Both the position numbers and the translations under genes were made by a program. Positions 24,501-36,412 of a stretch of DNA of 64,000 nt are shown in pieces. The stretch lies in contig NC_063276.1 of NCBI RefSeq assembly GCF_910591885.1, positions 9,114,001 through 9,178,000 of the forward strand, in the 5' to 3' direction. This stretch comes from Bombus terrestris (lineage: Eukaryota > Arthropoda > Insecta > Hymenoptera > Apidae). Positions within the stretch are counted from its first letter, which is position 1. Each line of letters opens with the position of its first letter. The notes below the pieces were generated by a model that searched no databases, was not told where the DNA came from, and saw only the letters and a list, made by a program, of their open reading frames with translations.

Positions 24501-27482
24501 TTAAAGATAGAATCTTAATAATATCGGATGAACGTAGGTATATTGAGATCGAGCAAAGATTATGATAAAATGGAGTGCTTTTCCTGTAATTCTTTTACGG
24601 AATTATGGAAGCAGTTTATCGTTAAAAAATAGGAAAAAATTTCAGACTCTTCAACTACAAGTAAAATTAATAAAATAAGTATTTACTTAATTATGAATTC
24701 TCGCCAAATAACAAAAAAAAAAACACAGTAACTTCTCGTACCATAGCAGTCACTAAAAAACCTTCCAACAAGCTCCGTTCTTATCTACCCCGACTTTTCC
24801 TGACATCGAATGTCCACTTGCAGCAACGCGCCGCCGTATCTAACTAGAAAACCCTCCAACCACCCACACACCCTTTACCGTCTACGATCAAATCCACCTT
24901 CGCGTCTCCATTTTACACTCATAGATCAACCATCCAAGCTTCGACTATCTTTCCATTCTCCTATCTTCCTATCTTCCTCTACACCGCTAAATCCGCTAAA
25001 AAAAAGAGAAAAAGATTCAGCAAAATCGAGAGCTACGTAGATAAAAAAAATGGCTCAAACATTATCGAAGAGAAAGCAGCAAAAGAAGATTAATATCCAG
25101 TCGGAGAAGGATTTACTATGTCGTAGTGTAGTCGAAATGTATTGTAGATCTAGATGGACGGAAATGAAAAATGTGACTATTCGTAATTGTCAGAAGAAAG
25201 TTATTAATTATAGCTACCGAGGGATGTTATTTGGGACTAATGAAATATTTAGGGGTAATCAGCCTTTAAATATAGTTCATTTGAAGGTAAATGTGAACGT
25301 AGTTAATTATATCGATAGCTTTCTACATTTGGCATCGTCAACTTCATACAAGACGTTAAATAATAATGAGTAATAGAGAGAAGAACCAATTTTTTCTTCA
25401 AAGCATTGTTAAAAATTCGAAGTAAAAAATATAAGACAAGGAAAGCTCTGTTCTTAGTTACCTAAACTTTAATGACCAATAAAAGTTTCTTGTCCACTTT
25501 GACGTAAAGAGTTCTTTCATTCGTGTTGTTCGGCCGCGTAATATTCGATTATGTTCGAACATATATTTATTTTTTTATCAGAAACATTCTCCCATTTCAA
25601 GAATACCGAACGTATCCATGTCAACTATTTTGTAAATAATTATCCGAATTTTTACAATACAATTTTAACTACACGAATACACGAGAAGTATCGCGACATC
25701 GAGTCAGGAATGTTGCAACATCAGTGGTGTTCACTGGAATTCCGCACGGTTCGCTTTAAAAATACCAATCGGAAGTGTTCGATACCAGAGGCACCGTCAA
25801 GGCTCGATAATTTCTCGAGGAAAACCGCGAGACGTAGACACCGCGGAAAGGTGAGCCTCCAAGTCCATTTAGAAGGTCGAGCGAGTCGAGGGCGCCGTAA
25901 ATCCCAGCGCGTAAATGAGTTTCGCCTCGTAAAAGCGAAGGAATCCGAGGAACGGCTGTGCAACCGCCGTCTCTGATACCTTGTGGACAAACTGCACGCG
26001 TTCACCACCTCCGTAGTCCCTTCTACGCTGCTTTTTAACTGCGACGAGTTTATGCCGAGAACCTGCGAGGCTAACCTCGCATAGTTCGCGACATCTCGGT
26101 TCTTTCGCGGGATTGGCCTCGCGATACTTTTAGTTAGAATGGAGATACATTTAGTCAGATTTAAGAATCGAGTTATCGTGACACGTGTTAGATGTAACTC
26201 GTACAAAGTATGTCCTTTGCCTTGGGAAATTGTGATTGGAATGGTAATATGGGATGAGAACTCAAACAATTATGGGAAAGAGTGTGTGGTAAGTTGGAAG
26301 TCGATGATATTTGAAAGTTTGAAAAGTAGGTGTGTTTTGAAAGAATGTAAAAGCTTTTACGTTTGTTGAAACGAAAGTGGGATTAAGAATCATACATATA
26401 AATTCGAAAGTTGTAGTGAGATGAAGATGAAAGATTTGTTTAGAGATATCGGAAATGAGCCTCGTGGAACTTGCCTTTGTTGGGGAAATTAAAACTCAAA
26501 TTAAACTTTACACAATATAAATATGAAAAATTCAGGGAGACCGACATGGAAGATAATTCTTTTATCGTCTGGATTCCTTGCACTTGCAGCAGATGAATAC
26601 AGAAGTTAAATATTATAAATTGATATTTTCAGCTTTTGACGTATAATCAATTTTAATAATTACGTTATATTTAACAACATCAAAAATGTGAAATTCATAG
26701 CACTATATTTGGCAAATTACCTGAGTCGTGTACTATACTCTTTCGTATTATACTGTGCAATTATTATACAATTCGTGAAAAGAAACTCAAAGCATGAGTT
26801 ACATCTAATATTGACATAAAAATTTCAACAGCAAAATTAATAAAATGTATGAATGTTCCAAGTTATGCTTTTCAGAATTACCCATCATTCTGGAATTTCC
26901 CTCAAATACACCGATTCGATCACGAAACTTGTCGATTCTAGAAGTTTGACCGAATCAATCCCAAAGATTTGCTTATTTATGAAGCAGCGACGATCAGTCT
27001 TCTAGGTTAGACACCGAGCGAACGTTTCGGCATTATAGTTTTACATTTCCATTCAAACTCCTGGTAAACTGCGCGAGCAAATCTCACGGCCAGAAATTAA
27101 CCCAGGAATTAGGTTCAGTTCCCACGGATCCGATGCAAATTATTCATCCCGCCGGCGGCTATCGACGCTCAATTTGCACGGAGTTTGAGAAGCCTTGAGA
27201 TTTAATTCTTCACTCCGACGGATCCCGGGCATTTGAATTCATGAGTGGTTCGTGGGATCAATGATTAGGATCCCAGGGTGTTTGGACAACCGGAGTGTCC
27301 TTTGTCTTGAGCCCAATCTCCGCTTCGAAATATTCCTCCACCAATCGTGTTGCAAAACAGGTGCGTCGTGTCTTTTCGACCTGATTCTATCCGCTGATTG
27401 AAAGAGGGGATGAACTTTTGCAATCGAATTTTCCACTTTAATGAATCTCGATAGAGATGTACAGATCAATTGAACTTTTTTT
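21516..27482. other. Long AT-rich non-coding spacer
   Basis: The stretch is dominated by A and T, with an especially simple A/T/G-rich segment at about 23560-23870 built of words such as ATAATA, AAAATATA and GATACAAAA. GC-richer blocks occur at about 23060-23460, 25770-26120 and 27040-27300. The longest frame (182 codons, minus, 25721-26269) crosses the 25.8-kb block opposite a plus-strand frame and has no recognisable domain. No gene could be supported. Confidence 0.5.
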
Positions 27483-27492
27483 GGGGGGGGGG
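27483..27492 (+). repeat. Poly(G) run, 10 bases
   Basis: Ten consecutive G directly after seven T. Such runs are uncommon in AT-rich insect DNA and are prone to slippage and sequencing error. Confidence 0.9.
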
Positions 27493-28426
27493 ACCCTCTT
27501 TTGTTCCACATACTATAGTCTTTTATAGTGAATTATATGTTTTTTAATTGAGTTTGACTCTTGCGAATTCTATTTTATTTTATTACATAATCTCTTTTTA
27601 TTAATCTGTAATAAATGGATTTTGAAAGAGATGTATACATACATCAATGGGTTTTTTTTGTATCAATCCTCTTCCGTTTCGCATAATATAATTTTCTTTT
27701 ACATTGATTTATACTAATTCGTATATGTTTTCGAACGAATTTCACTTTTATGAGTGATATGATATGATTTATATATATATATCATTATGAAAGGAGATAA
27801 TGATAATGGTAATGATAAAAATATGTATATTTTTTAAATGAATTTTTCTTTCAAAAATCTGCTTCTGTAAATTTCCCAATAACATATAAGTACTTATAAA
27901 ATTCTTGTGAAATGAATTGACGCCATCCATTTTTACAAACGTATTACTCGCGCAATAGGAGATATATAAATCACCATCTGCAGCACGACTGAAATAGAAC
28001 TTCACAATGAAATAAAAACGTTCATAACCGAGTCTATTTCCATTCATGAATGTATATGAACGAATCCATGAATTTTTAAATCCTTTATCAAGTATGAACG
28101 ACCAAGCGACTGGCACCTAAAAGCAGCTACTGTATCTCCTAAAACGCTGCCAGGATCAACGTACCGCTCTTAAATGGGACAACAAGCTTCCCAAAACATC
28201 GAACAACTTCAACTATTTGGAGAGATAGTTACCGGTCCATCGCTAACTCCAACGATCAGTGCATCGTCTCAAAGACAAAAATACCAATAAAAAAAAATCC
28301 GCTGTTCTTCTCTGAACATCAAATTCCCTCGTATCTCGAAGGCCACGTAGTCGTCCTATAAATTCGTCTTAATTCCAGCACAGGATCCAGTTCCCTCACG
28401 CGAAAGAAGAGAAAGACGAAGAAGAA
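27493..28426. other. AT-rich non-coding spacer
   Basis: AT-rich to about 28130, including a short (TA)n at 27769-27783. The 115-codon minus-strand frame (27769-28116) has a low-complexity Ile/His-rich end and no recognisable domain. Nothing functional is seen. Confidence 0.5.
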
Positions 28427-28440
28427 AGAGAGAGAGAGAG
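28427..28440 (+). repeat. (AG)n microsatellite in a purine tract
   Basis: Seven AG units inside a longer purine-rich stretch (about 28401-28454) of GAAAGA and GAAGAA words. Confidence 0.85.
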
Positions 28441-28978
28441 AAAAAAGAAAAATTCAGGTTGAAAGAACAGGGATTTAAGTCCATTTTTCATATATATAGA
28501 CACATATATAAAGGGTTTGAGGGCTCAGAAAACCGTACGCAAGTACACGAGGCCGGTAATCTGATACTTCCGGCCGACTAAAGGCTTTAAAAGGATAAAA
28601 ACCGACCAACAGAAGTTACCTCGAAGCGTTTTCGACGTCGCTACCTCGGAACGTGAGACCACGATAATGCGCTTCGCGTTGCCATTTAACGGCAACAAAC
28701 CTGACGACCGATCGTTCAAGATGATTCCTTCTCCTCCGCTCTATGTTCTACCCTCTTCTTTTTTTTTCTTTTTATTCTTTGAAAGCATCCTGTTTTCTTC
28801 CTACAACCCCATGTCAGTTTTCTTTTCACGCTTCTACCTTCATCCAGCCCCACGTACCATAAACCTAACCTTGATTTCCTCCGTCTGCTACGTGATCCCG
28901 AGTTATTTGACTTTGCCCCTTTCGCCTCGTGTTGTATCAGAAGATCGGCCTGTTTTCCGTCAGGTCTCACGATTCGCC

Positions 28979-29037
28979 ACGCGTTAACGCGTCGTGTAAT
29001 TTTCAGATATTTGCCGCGTCAGGGGTGTACACCCCTG
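28979..29037. other. Two perfect palindromes 27 bp apart
   Basis: ACGCGTTAACGCGT (14 bp, 28979-28992) and CAGGGGTGTACACCCCTG (18 bp, 29020-29037) are each identical to their own reverse complement. They sit at the edge of a GC-richer block (28500-29180). They may be dyad binding sites for dimeric DNA-binding proteins or small cruciform-prone sites. No factor is assigned. Confidence 0.6.
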
Positions 29038-32000
29038 CCGACGATTAATCGTAATTAGTTGGCGAGGATCGTTCCATGGAATCTGTTTGCTCGGCAGGAG
29101 GCAAACGCGATGACTGGAAGGAGCTTCTAATTTAATTTTCTCGGCGACGATTTTTTCTTCCGTCGTTTTCACAAGTTCGCTGTCTTAGGGGCTGTTAATC
29201 CGTGTAATGGGGGCGCTGAGTGTGATTGTGTTTGGCGAGATTTATGATCATCTTTTTAGGGGCTCGAGTTTCGGTGGGTCGTGACGAGCTCTGTTCTATT
29301 TGATCATTTTAGTGTTTTCAGTGACTGGCTACCTTTGCGTGTCATTGGAACTTTGGTGATACGGTGAATGTGAGATAAATAAAAATGTTGTTCAGATAAA
29401 TCGACTTCATTGATCCAAGAATTTGCATAAAAATGTGAGAAAAATCGTTTTTTTTATCAATTATTAATAAGAAGAAATATAAAGAAAGCAAGTTATAAGT
29501 TATAAAGAAAAAATACTTATTACTTAATTAGTAATTAACTTGTTAAGGTACAATATTATACAATGTCTAACCTGAAATGATGATGAATAGTGAACTAAAT
29601 AGCAAAGAGTACTTCATATACCGAATTTACATTTAATAAAACTTTCTCCTTCGCTTTTTTATCATATAGACAACAATACAAAATGACGTTTTATTTATTA
29701 GAAATAAAAAAGTCTATACGAAGCTTACGGGGTCATTACTTGCAAATTTTCTGGAAACTACGTTACATCAACTGGAAAGGCTGAAGATAAAAAATCGACG
29801 ATCTTAAGGAAGTAAATCATTAATCACGCGAGCAATTTTTTAAAAAGATCTTTTCATACCACCGTTTCACACGCTCAATTTACTATCCTCAATGAAGGCA
29901 AAAAATTTTACCTCTCGGAATATTCAGAAAGTATTTATATCGACATCTTAAAACATCATCAAAGCGAAAAATGCATTCCATAGATTTATAAAATGATTTT
30001 GAACGGCACAGACGCCACTGATAAATAATGAAAAAATTGTTAATTGATTTATTCGTGTAATGGTTAATTACAATGTCTATGCTTCATTTAAAATAGTAAC
30101 AGATTTTTTTCTAACAACTAATCCAAAGATATAAGAAAAATACGCTTCAAAGCAATATCAGAAGCAATAAATTCTGAATTCTCTAATACTAGTTGGTGAT
30201 ATTGCATTGGAAGGTATCACGCATCGTTAACGAAAGATCTCTCCAATGAAGTCTGTGGTTTCGGAAGAGATGAGCGAGTATATACATACATACGTATATA
30301 CGCAACAGGGCTCATTTTCGGAATTGCTTAAACGCGCGTATAATTGAATCTCGCTGACCGAGATTGGACTTGCCGCATGAATTCGCAACACGGCCTGGCC
30401 GGCATTTTCGACTTATTAACAGGCGAACCGACGAAAAGGCATCGAAATTATGCGAAGTGCTTTCCTATTATCGACGATAGTCAGTGAGAGGGTCGGCGAG
30501 CATCAGCGGCACTCGATCCCAGCCCAGGCTGCTTAATTATTCGTCCCAGAGTTTTCGTTGCCGCGAAATTACTGTAATGACGCCCGTAATGATACAACGT
30601 CGTACCTCGAGCCGTTTTTGTATGGTTAACCTCGTTCCAGCCGTTCCAATGACCGGCCGCACGCGAAAAAATCAAAGAGCACTCGGTTAATAAATTCGAA
30701 TTACGTGTTTATTTTAAGGCCAACCTGTCGATGAAAGGTGTATCTTTTTCAGATTTCCTTTAGGTCTGTTGCGATTTTAATGTGACGTTAAAGATTGAAA
30801 GCTTTCGAGCGTTGGATACTTTAGTTTGGTTAATATAAAAATATAAAATAATTTTTACAATACTACTTTTAAGATATTTTTAGATTTAATTTTTAGATAT
30901 TACTTTTAAAAATTACTCTTTCTTTAAATTTCATATAATGAATCGCAATTTAAAGAAATTGTAAAGATACAGAAACAAAAAGGAATCTGCCGAATACATA
31001 CTATTTACTTGAAACGCTATATTCTTAAAATCGAGTCATCAAAAATCGGAATAAAAAATTTAGGGACGAGCGTTTCACGTGAATTCCAAGAAGCAATCAG
31101 TTTAACCAAAAAGAAGTTTGACGTGCCTGATTTAACACAGGTTTCGGTAGCCTAACATGTCGCACACTGGCTAAATCTTGCGTAACTAATGAATGCAACG
31201 GTGAAACTTCAGCTAACGATGTCAAGAATACCCCTTATAGCGGTCGACTTGGACCAAGTGTTCTATAATCCTTTAGAAGACCCAACTTGATCCTTTCCAG
31301 GATTTGCTGGAACATACACTACGATTTTGAAAAGAAACCTTCTTCGATGACGAAATGAACGTTCTAATCAATCATCTCTTCGTTTTGAAAGGTTTACGTA
31401 AGTACAGTGTGTTCTAGCTGCCGAAAATTCCACGAAAAATCAGAATTTTGACGTAAATAAATGTGCTGCCCCATTCACCCTGGGCTCCAACATTGGGCAA
31501 CTTTCATTTCGACCCGTTTAAAATAAAAAAACTAAACCAATGCATGTAAAGTTTATTGCGCTGAGCAAATAATAAATAAAAGCTCAAGATTTATTCGTGA
31601 ATAACGATTTTATTCGGTGAACTCTGTGATGAATAAATTTCAGAACTGAATAGGGCACGGTGTTTTAATGATAAAGAAAATAAGAGTAAAAATTTGTTCC
31701 TTATAACGAATAATTTCCTTTAATTAGTCACTTTCATTTGAAGAGCACAGAATTTTAAGAAAATCAAATCCCACGCTTTTAATTAAACAATCTTCAGATA
31801 GAACATTTTAGTCGAAAAATTTGTTCTAACTATTGTTCGAGTATACTTCATTCGAGTAACGTTCAACTTTACTTTGGAACCATAAATGAGAATTCAGTAA
31901 CTTGGAACAATAAATGGCTCTCGAAACTGTAAAAGATTCATGTACAAGAGAAGCTGAAAGATTGCCAGTCCAAGCGCTGTTTAAAATTGAAGTAGATTCC

Positions 32001-33540
32001 TATTTCTGAATCGTATTCTATTTCAAGTTACAATATATCCACTGAGAGATATATGCTGAATTGATACTGATCCAGATTACCAATACTTCCAGGGATCTTT
32101 CGTTTATTTTTAATGAACATTTTTATCAATCTTCCTATTAAATATAACGCCATTATTTGAAAAGGATAAAATAGATTAATTAACGTTCGTTAATCTGTAA
32201 CTTCCGATCCAAATGAAATCCTGAATTAAAACACAATTTTATAGAAAGATTAAGAATTATTTAATACCCAAAGATACCAGTCTTCTTTTCCGGACTTTCT
32301 CTTTGTCGTAGAAATTACGTATACAGTGAGCTTTAAAAGTTTTCCACTGTGGTATAGTATTATTATACAGAGTGTTTTTTAATTAGTATCGCAGCCTTAA
32401 AAACACCATATATCTTCATCCTTATCGATACTTATCGATAAAATTACTATGAAAAATTATGAACTGCACATTTATCCCATGCATTATTATTTCTTTCTTT
32501 CATTTTCATTTTCTTTTCCTACAAGATTTACGATCATTAATTTTACCGTTAAACAACAATTCCGCTAAATGTGCAACTTAATCAAAAACATTGAACCACT
32601 GTGATAACGGAATAGATTCACACAGGAGATTCTAACCATATATAAAACTATTTTAAACAAAACCCGGCCATCACTTTCAATCTTGCTGTTCGCGACGCAT
32701 CACGAACGACACCGGCTAAAACGGGGAAACTTCCGGAGTCGCGATTAATGGCCGATCTCGGTTCACGACACGGAGGCTGACTGGAAAAACCGATCCACGG
32801 GGAGTCCTACATATCTCCTATTAATTACCCCGGTAGAAAATCGAGCGTCGCTTTTCCAGTTCGCCGCCGATAGAGCGTGGCTAGCAGCCGGTAATCACTT
32901 TCCCAACGAAGAAAACAGACGATCCGCTGTTAGCCACAGCCTGCATTTCCCCTCTATCGCGGAACTCGGTTTGAGAGGGCTCATTGGTTTCCAGTTAATT
33001 GCGCGGGCAACTGGACCGTACTAACGAGGCCTAGCTTCGTGCTTTCTCTTTTTTGAAGTATGCTCATCATCATAAAATATTTTAATTTAAATACAATAAA
33101 TTGATTACGAATATCAAACAGTAACATAACAAATAAGAAGAACTAACGTCTCAAGAAACAAGCAATTCGTAATCTCTACGTGACAAGGTAATGATATAGA
33201 AGAACCCTGACTTAAATATTTGAAAAATTCTAACGCTAATATCCTATCTTTGTATTACACCGGCAGTGCATAATGCGAAAACGACGAAGAGCGTAAATAT
33301 ATAAAAGAAGTATAAATAATTTATCTAATACGCGATATAATGATTAATTTTTATAATAACTATATAACATAACGTATATAAGGAATATAAGTTAGACCAT
33401 AGTGAGAACGAAACTATCTCAGACTAAAGCTAATCTCGATGGTCTGAATTCCCCGATGGTAATAGCTACGTCCAAGTAGACCGTCGAAACTCGACAAATT
33501 TCTCCATCATTCGCTGGTCGAACAGAAGGAGCAAAAAGGG
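29038..33540. other. Long AT-rich non-coding spacer
   Basis: Mostly AT-rich with few frames over 60 codons; between about 30700 and 32680 there are none on either strand. GC-richer blocks lie at about 30340-30680 and 32690-33040. The latter is bounded by AT-rich DNA and has no useful open frame, so it is a candidate conserved non-coding element. A CAGTGAGCTTTAAAAG motif preceded by TA near 32325 resembles a Tc1-like end but has no partner. Confidence 0.5.
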
Positions 33541-33560
33541 AGAAGAAGAAGAAGAAGAAA
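33541..33560 (+). repeat. (AGA)n microsatellite
   Basis: About six AGA/GAA units running into an AAAAGGAAAAAAGG purine stretch. Confidence 0.85.
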
Positions 33561-35751
33561 AAGGAAAAAAGGCAGTGGTCTCGACAGAGGCAGACGGTCA
33601 TTGAAGACTGTTCATTGTGTTAGATTCAAGACCCCAAAGGAGAGAATAGGGAGCAGGCGAGAGACTAATGAAAGAGAGACAGAAGAAGAGAGAGAAGACG
33701 GAGCGGGTTCAGTGCGTACAGGGTTATAAGCCGAAAACAATGGTGACGGGGTTTCTTGCACCCTTCATGCGTCAAGTTGTACATCCTGTAAGGCGCTTAC
33801 CGCAGCACTCGACGATTGTTACAAGGGGTACGGTTAACTTGATCCCGATTTCAGGCGCCGCGACGCGATATACGAGTCCGCCCCGCGATCGCGCCCCTTA
33901 CACGGAGTTAAACACCGCGTCTATCTTTGAATTTATCGCGCTGGATAACCCGAGGGATCCAGCCGGATGAGTGGTGTATATTGATTTTCCAGATACACGC
34001 GGACGAGGGCCGATGAGAACAATGAAATTGCGATGTGCAAATCCGTTTTTATAGATTTGTTAATGTATTTTGAATAATAATGTGAAGTGAGTATATTGTA
34101 CTTCAGAGAAAATAGATACTCGAAGTAGGTTTAGCGGGTTAAGGAAAGTAAATGGTTGAAGTAAATACAGCATAGAATAAGGAAGAAAGACTGAAAATTT
34201 TAACAAGTGAAACGTTCGTTGGTGAAAAGTAAATTAAATACAGAAGTATATAGATTTAATGTGATATGTTTTTGATCGTCGAAAAGATGATGTATATTCA
34301 TCTCAAGGATGGAGGAGATTAGATAGTTGAGAAGTAACGAAATAGCGAAATTACAAGATGTTTGAATTCTATCTCAAAAAGATTTATACAGTCAGAATTA
34401 CATTCGATGTTATCGTAACTTTTATATTTGATAATTTATTCTTAAAAAGTTGCTCGTAATTTGTATGTATTTTCGAACTCCCATTATCAACTAGTAATTT
34501 ATATCGATCTGTTTCCATTAAAAGAATGTGTAATACAAAAATATACATGAAATGTATGTGAATGAACATGAAAGAAATAGAGGAAAAATTCGACAATTAA
34601 AATGCTTGTATAGACAAGAAATAAATTAGACACAAAAACATGTAGGTGTAAGGTTAAAACATTATGTTAATCGTTAATTAATACACGAATAAATTAATAC
34701 ACGTTAAAAAATACGCGATATACAGAGGTACGCGAATTCCCTTTTAATAAACTTAGAAGAACTTTTTTTGCGAAATATAATTTTGAGGCGAGCAAGCGAA
34801 GAAGTGGAGGAACTGAGACGTTAAATTGGGTAGAGAAATATAAGGGTGTCAGGAAATATTTTTTCAATCGTTATGTGCCAATAGATCGTTCTTTTACGTT
34901 CTTTTCATAACTCAGCCCTGGCAATATCACTCGAAAGGGGCGCAATCTAATTTATGGCAGGTGAATCGACTCAGGATCTTCAAAGAGTGAAACGTTTGCG
35001 AACACTTGAAGACTGTTTCTCAAAGATAGGGAAATCAAAGAGTACCGTCAACAAAGGCAAGTGTCTTCTATCACTCTTTCGAGAAGAATCTCGACCTACT
35101 TTACTCTGATACATGATTAAAACATCTCAAACGATTAAAAGGCTACTTCAATCACTTGCGCAATCATACCTTCTTTAAGATTACAAAGGAACGTGTTCGA
35201 CGCTCGGGAAAAATAAATTTTCGTCCGTATTTAATTTAACATGGAATCTCTGAATATAAGTCGAGACTCTATTCATACATAAAAGAAAGCAGAAGAATCA
35301 TCTTTCTATACCTATTATACACCACAATTCATTAAAATTTAAATCTGTTAGATCAAGCAACTAAAAAGAATTGGAACAAAGTAATTACATTTATCTCGCG
35401 TTAAAGTCAAAATATTTTCCTATAAAATTAATATAACCACGTGTCACACAGTAATTAATTAAGTATGTTCATAATTGAAGTAGCTCAATATCTAAATAAT
35501 CTTCCTCTCATTCAACATTCCATCAAAAATTAACAATCAAGAAACACGATCAATATCACGTCACAAATTGTTCGAAACACTTTAATTCGTAAACGAATCT
35601 TCACCTCCAATTCCAATTTCCCGAACGTCAGCCTGATTCACACGAAACAAGGAAAACACCGTCGCAACGCAAAAACAACCACCATAAACCACACTATCAA
35701 TTCCTAGACCATAGCCCGATTCCGATCCAGTCTCCTGACCCAATTCAACAA
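33561..35751. other. Non-coding spacer
   Basis: A GC-richer stretch at about 33660-34020 contains a 100-codon plus-strand frame (33668-33970) of no recognised family. Beyond 34020 the DNA is AT-rich to about 35740. No gene could be supported. Confidence 0.45.
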
Positions 35752-36297
35752 CCTCCGCGCGTGCGGAAAGCCCCGAACGCGGCTAGGAAAGCCGCAACTT
35801 CGACAAAACGGCAGGCGGTGCTGGTGAGAACAATAAACGTCGGCAGCATACAGCGGCAACCGCCTATCCCGAGGTTCACGGGGTTCAACGAGAGATACTC
35901 GTTCTCCAAACTAAATTGCGTCTTTCGCGCTAATTACGCGAGAAGCTGTGTCGCGCCCGTCGACACTGCCGCGCTCTCGCATTCATGTTTATTCAGACGG
36001 TTTCGGTTGTCAGGCGGAATTTCATTCTGCGGGGAGAAGAGGCAGCTTGCCGTAGGGGAGAAGGGGATTATAAAGTCAAAGCTCGCGAAGAGAGCTGGCG
36101 GCGGGCCGTTGGGTCCGGGCGTCGCGACACCCGCGTCGAGTTTCAGACGATGCGATACACAGGTCGGGGGTAGACGACGACGAGAGTTTTGGAATTCGTG
36201 GCGCGTAAGCGGCAGTAATTAATAGCCACGCTGGCGCGAGAGTTTGATTACCTTTTCGACCTTATCTCCAACGTGTCTTTCCTTCTCTTCCGTATAG
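35752..36297. promoter_or_regulatory. CpG-dense block
   Basis: About 500 bp rich in CpG (CCGCGCGTGCGG, CGCGGC, GCCGCGCTCTCGC and similar) between AT-rich DNA on the left and the candidate exon on the right. A 153-codon plus-strand frame (35761-36222) spans most of it but starts at a non-ATG codon and matches nothing I know. In a hymenopteran such a block could be a promoter, an enhancer or an unmethylated exon region. The assignment as regulatory is inference. Confidence 0.3.
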
Positions 36298-36412
36298 ACG
36301 ATCTCTCGTTCGTGTCTCTAGGTTCTCCCCGTGTTTGGCGAGTCCGCGCTGTTTCGCGTGCCAAGAAATTAGCCCCGAAACTCCGATCGAAGTACCGAGA
36401 CAATGGGTTCAG
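36298..36412 (+). other. Candidate internal exon
   Basis: Two alternative acceptors follow pyrimidine-rich tracts: CTTCTCTTCCGTATAG (exon start 36298) and GTTCGTGTCTCTAG (exon start 36322). Both pair with a strong donor, GGTTCAG/GTTAGT, ending the exon at 36412 (115 or 91 nt). Two frames are open from the first acceptor through the donor. One of these (frame starting at 36300) gives a basic peptide containing SRAKKLAPKLRSKYRDN. The exon abuts a CpG-dense block, as real exons in AT-rich insect introns often do. No homology is recognised, and the signals alone do not prove use. Confidence 0.35.

Noticed and set aside
25721..26269. The longest frame in the window, 182 codons on the minus strand
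   Set aside because: It lies in a CpG-rich block opposite another open frame, is Arg/Ser-rich and has no recognisable motif.
32322..32352. TACAGTGAGCTTTAAAAG...CACTGT as a tiny Tc1-like element
   Set aside because: Only the outer 6 bases are inverted; too short and unpaired to call a transposon.
33668..33970. A 100-codon frame with moderately coding-like codons
   Set aside because: It begins in a purine simple-sequence stretch, has no recognised domain, and no splice pair or polyadenylation context stood out.
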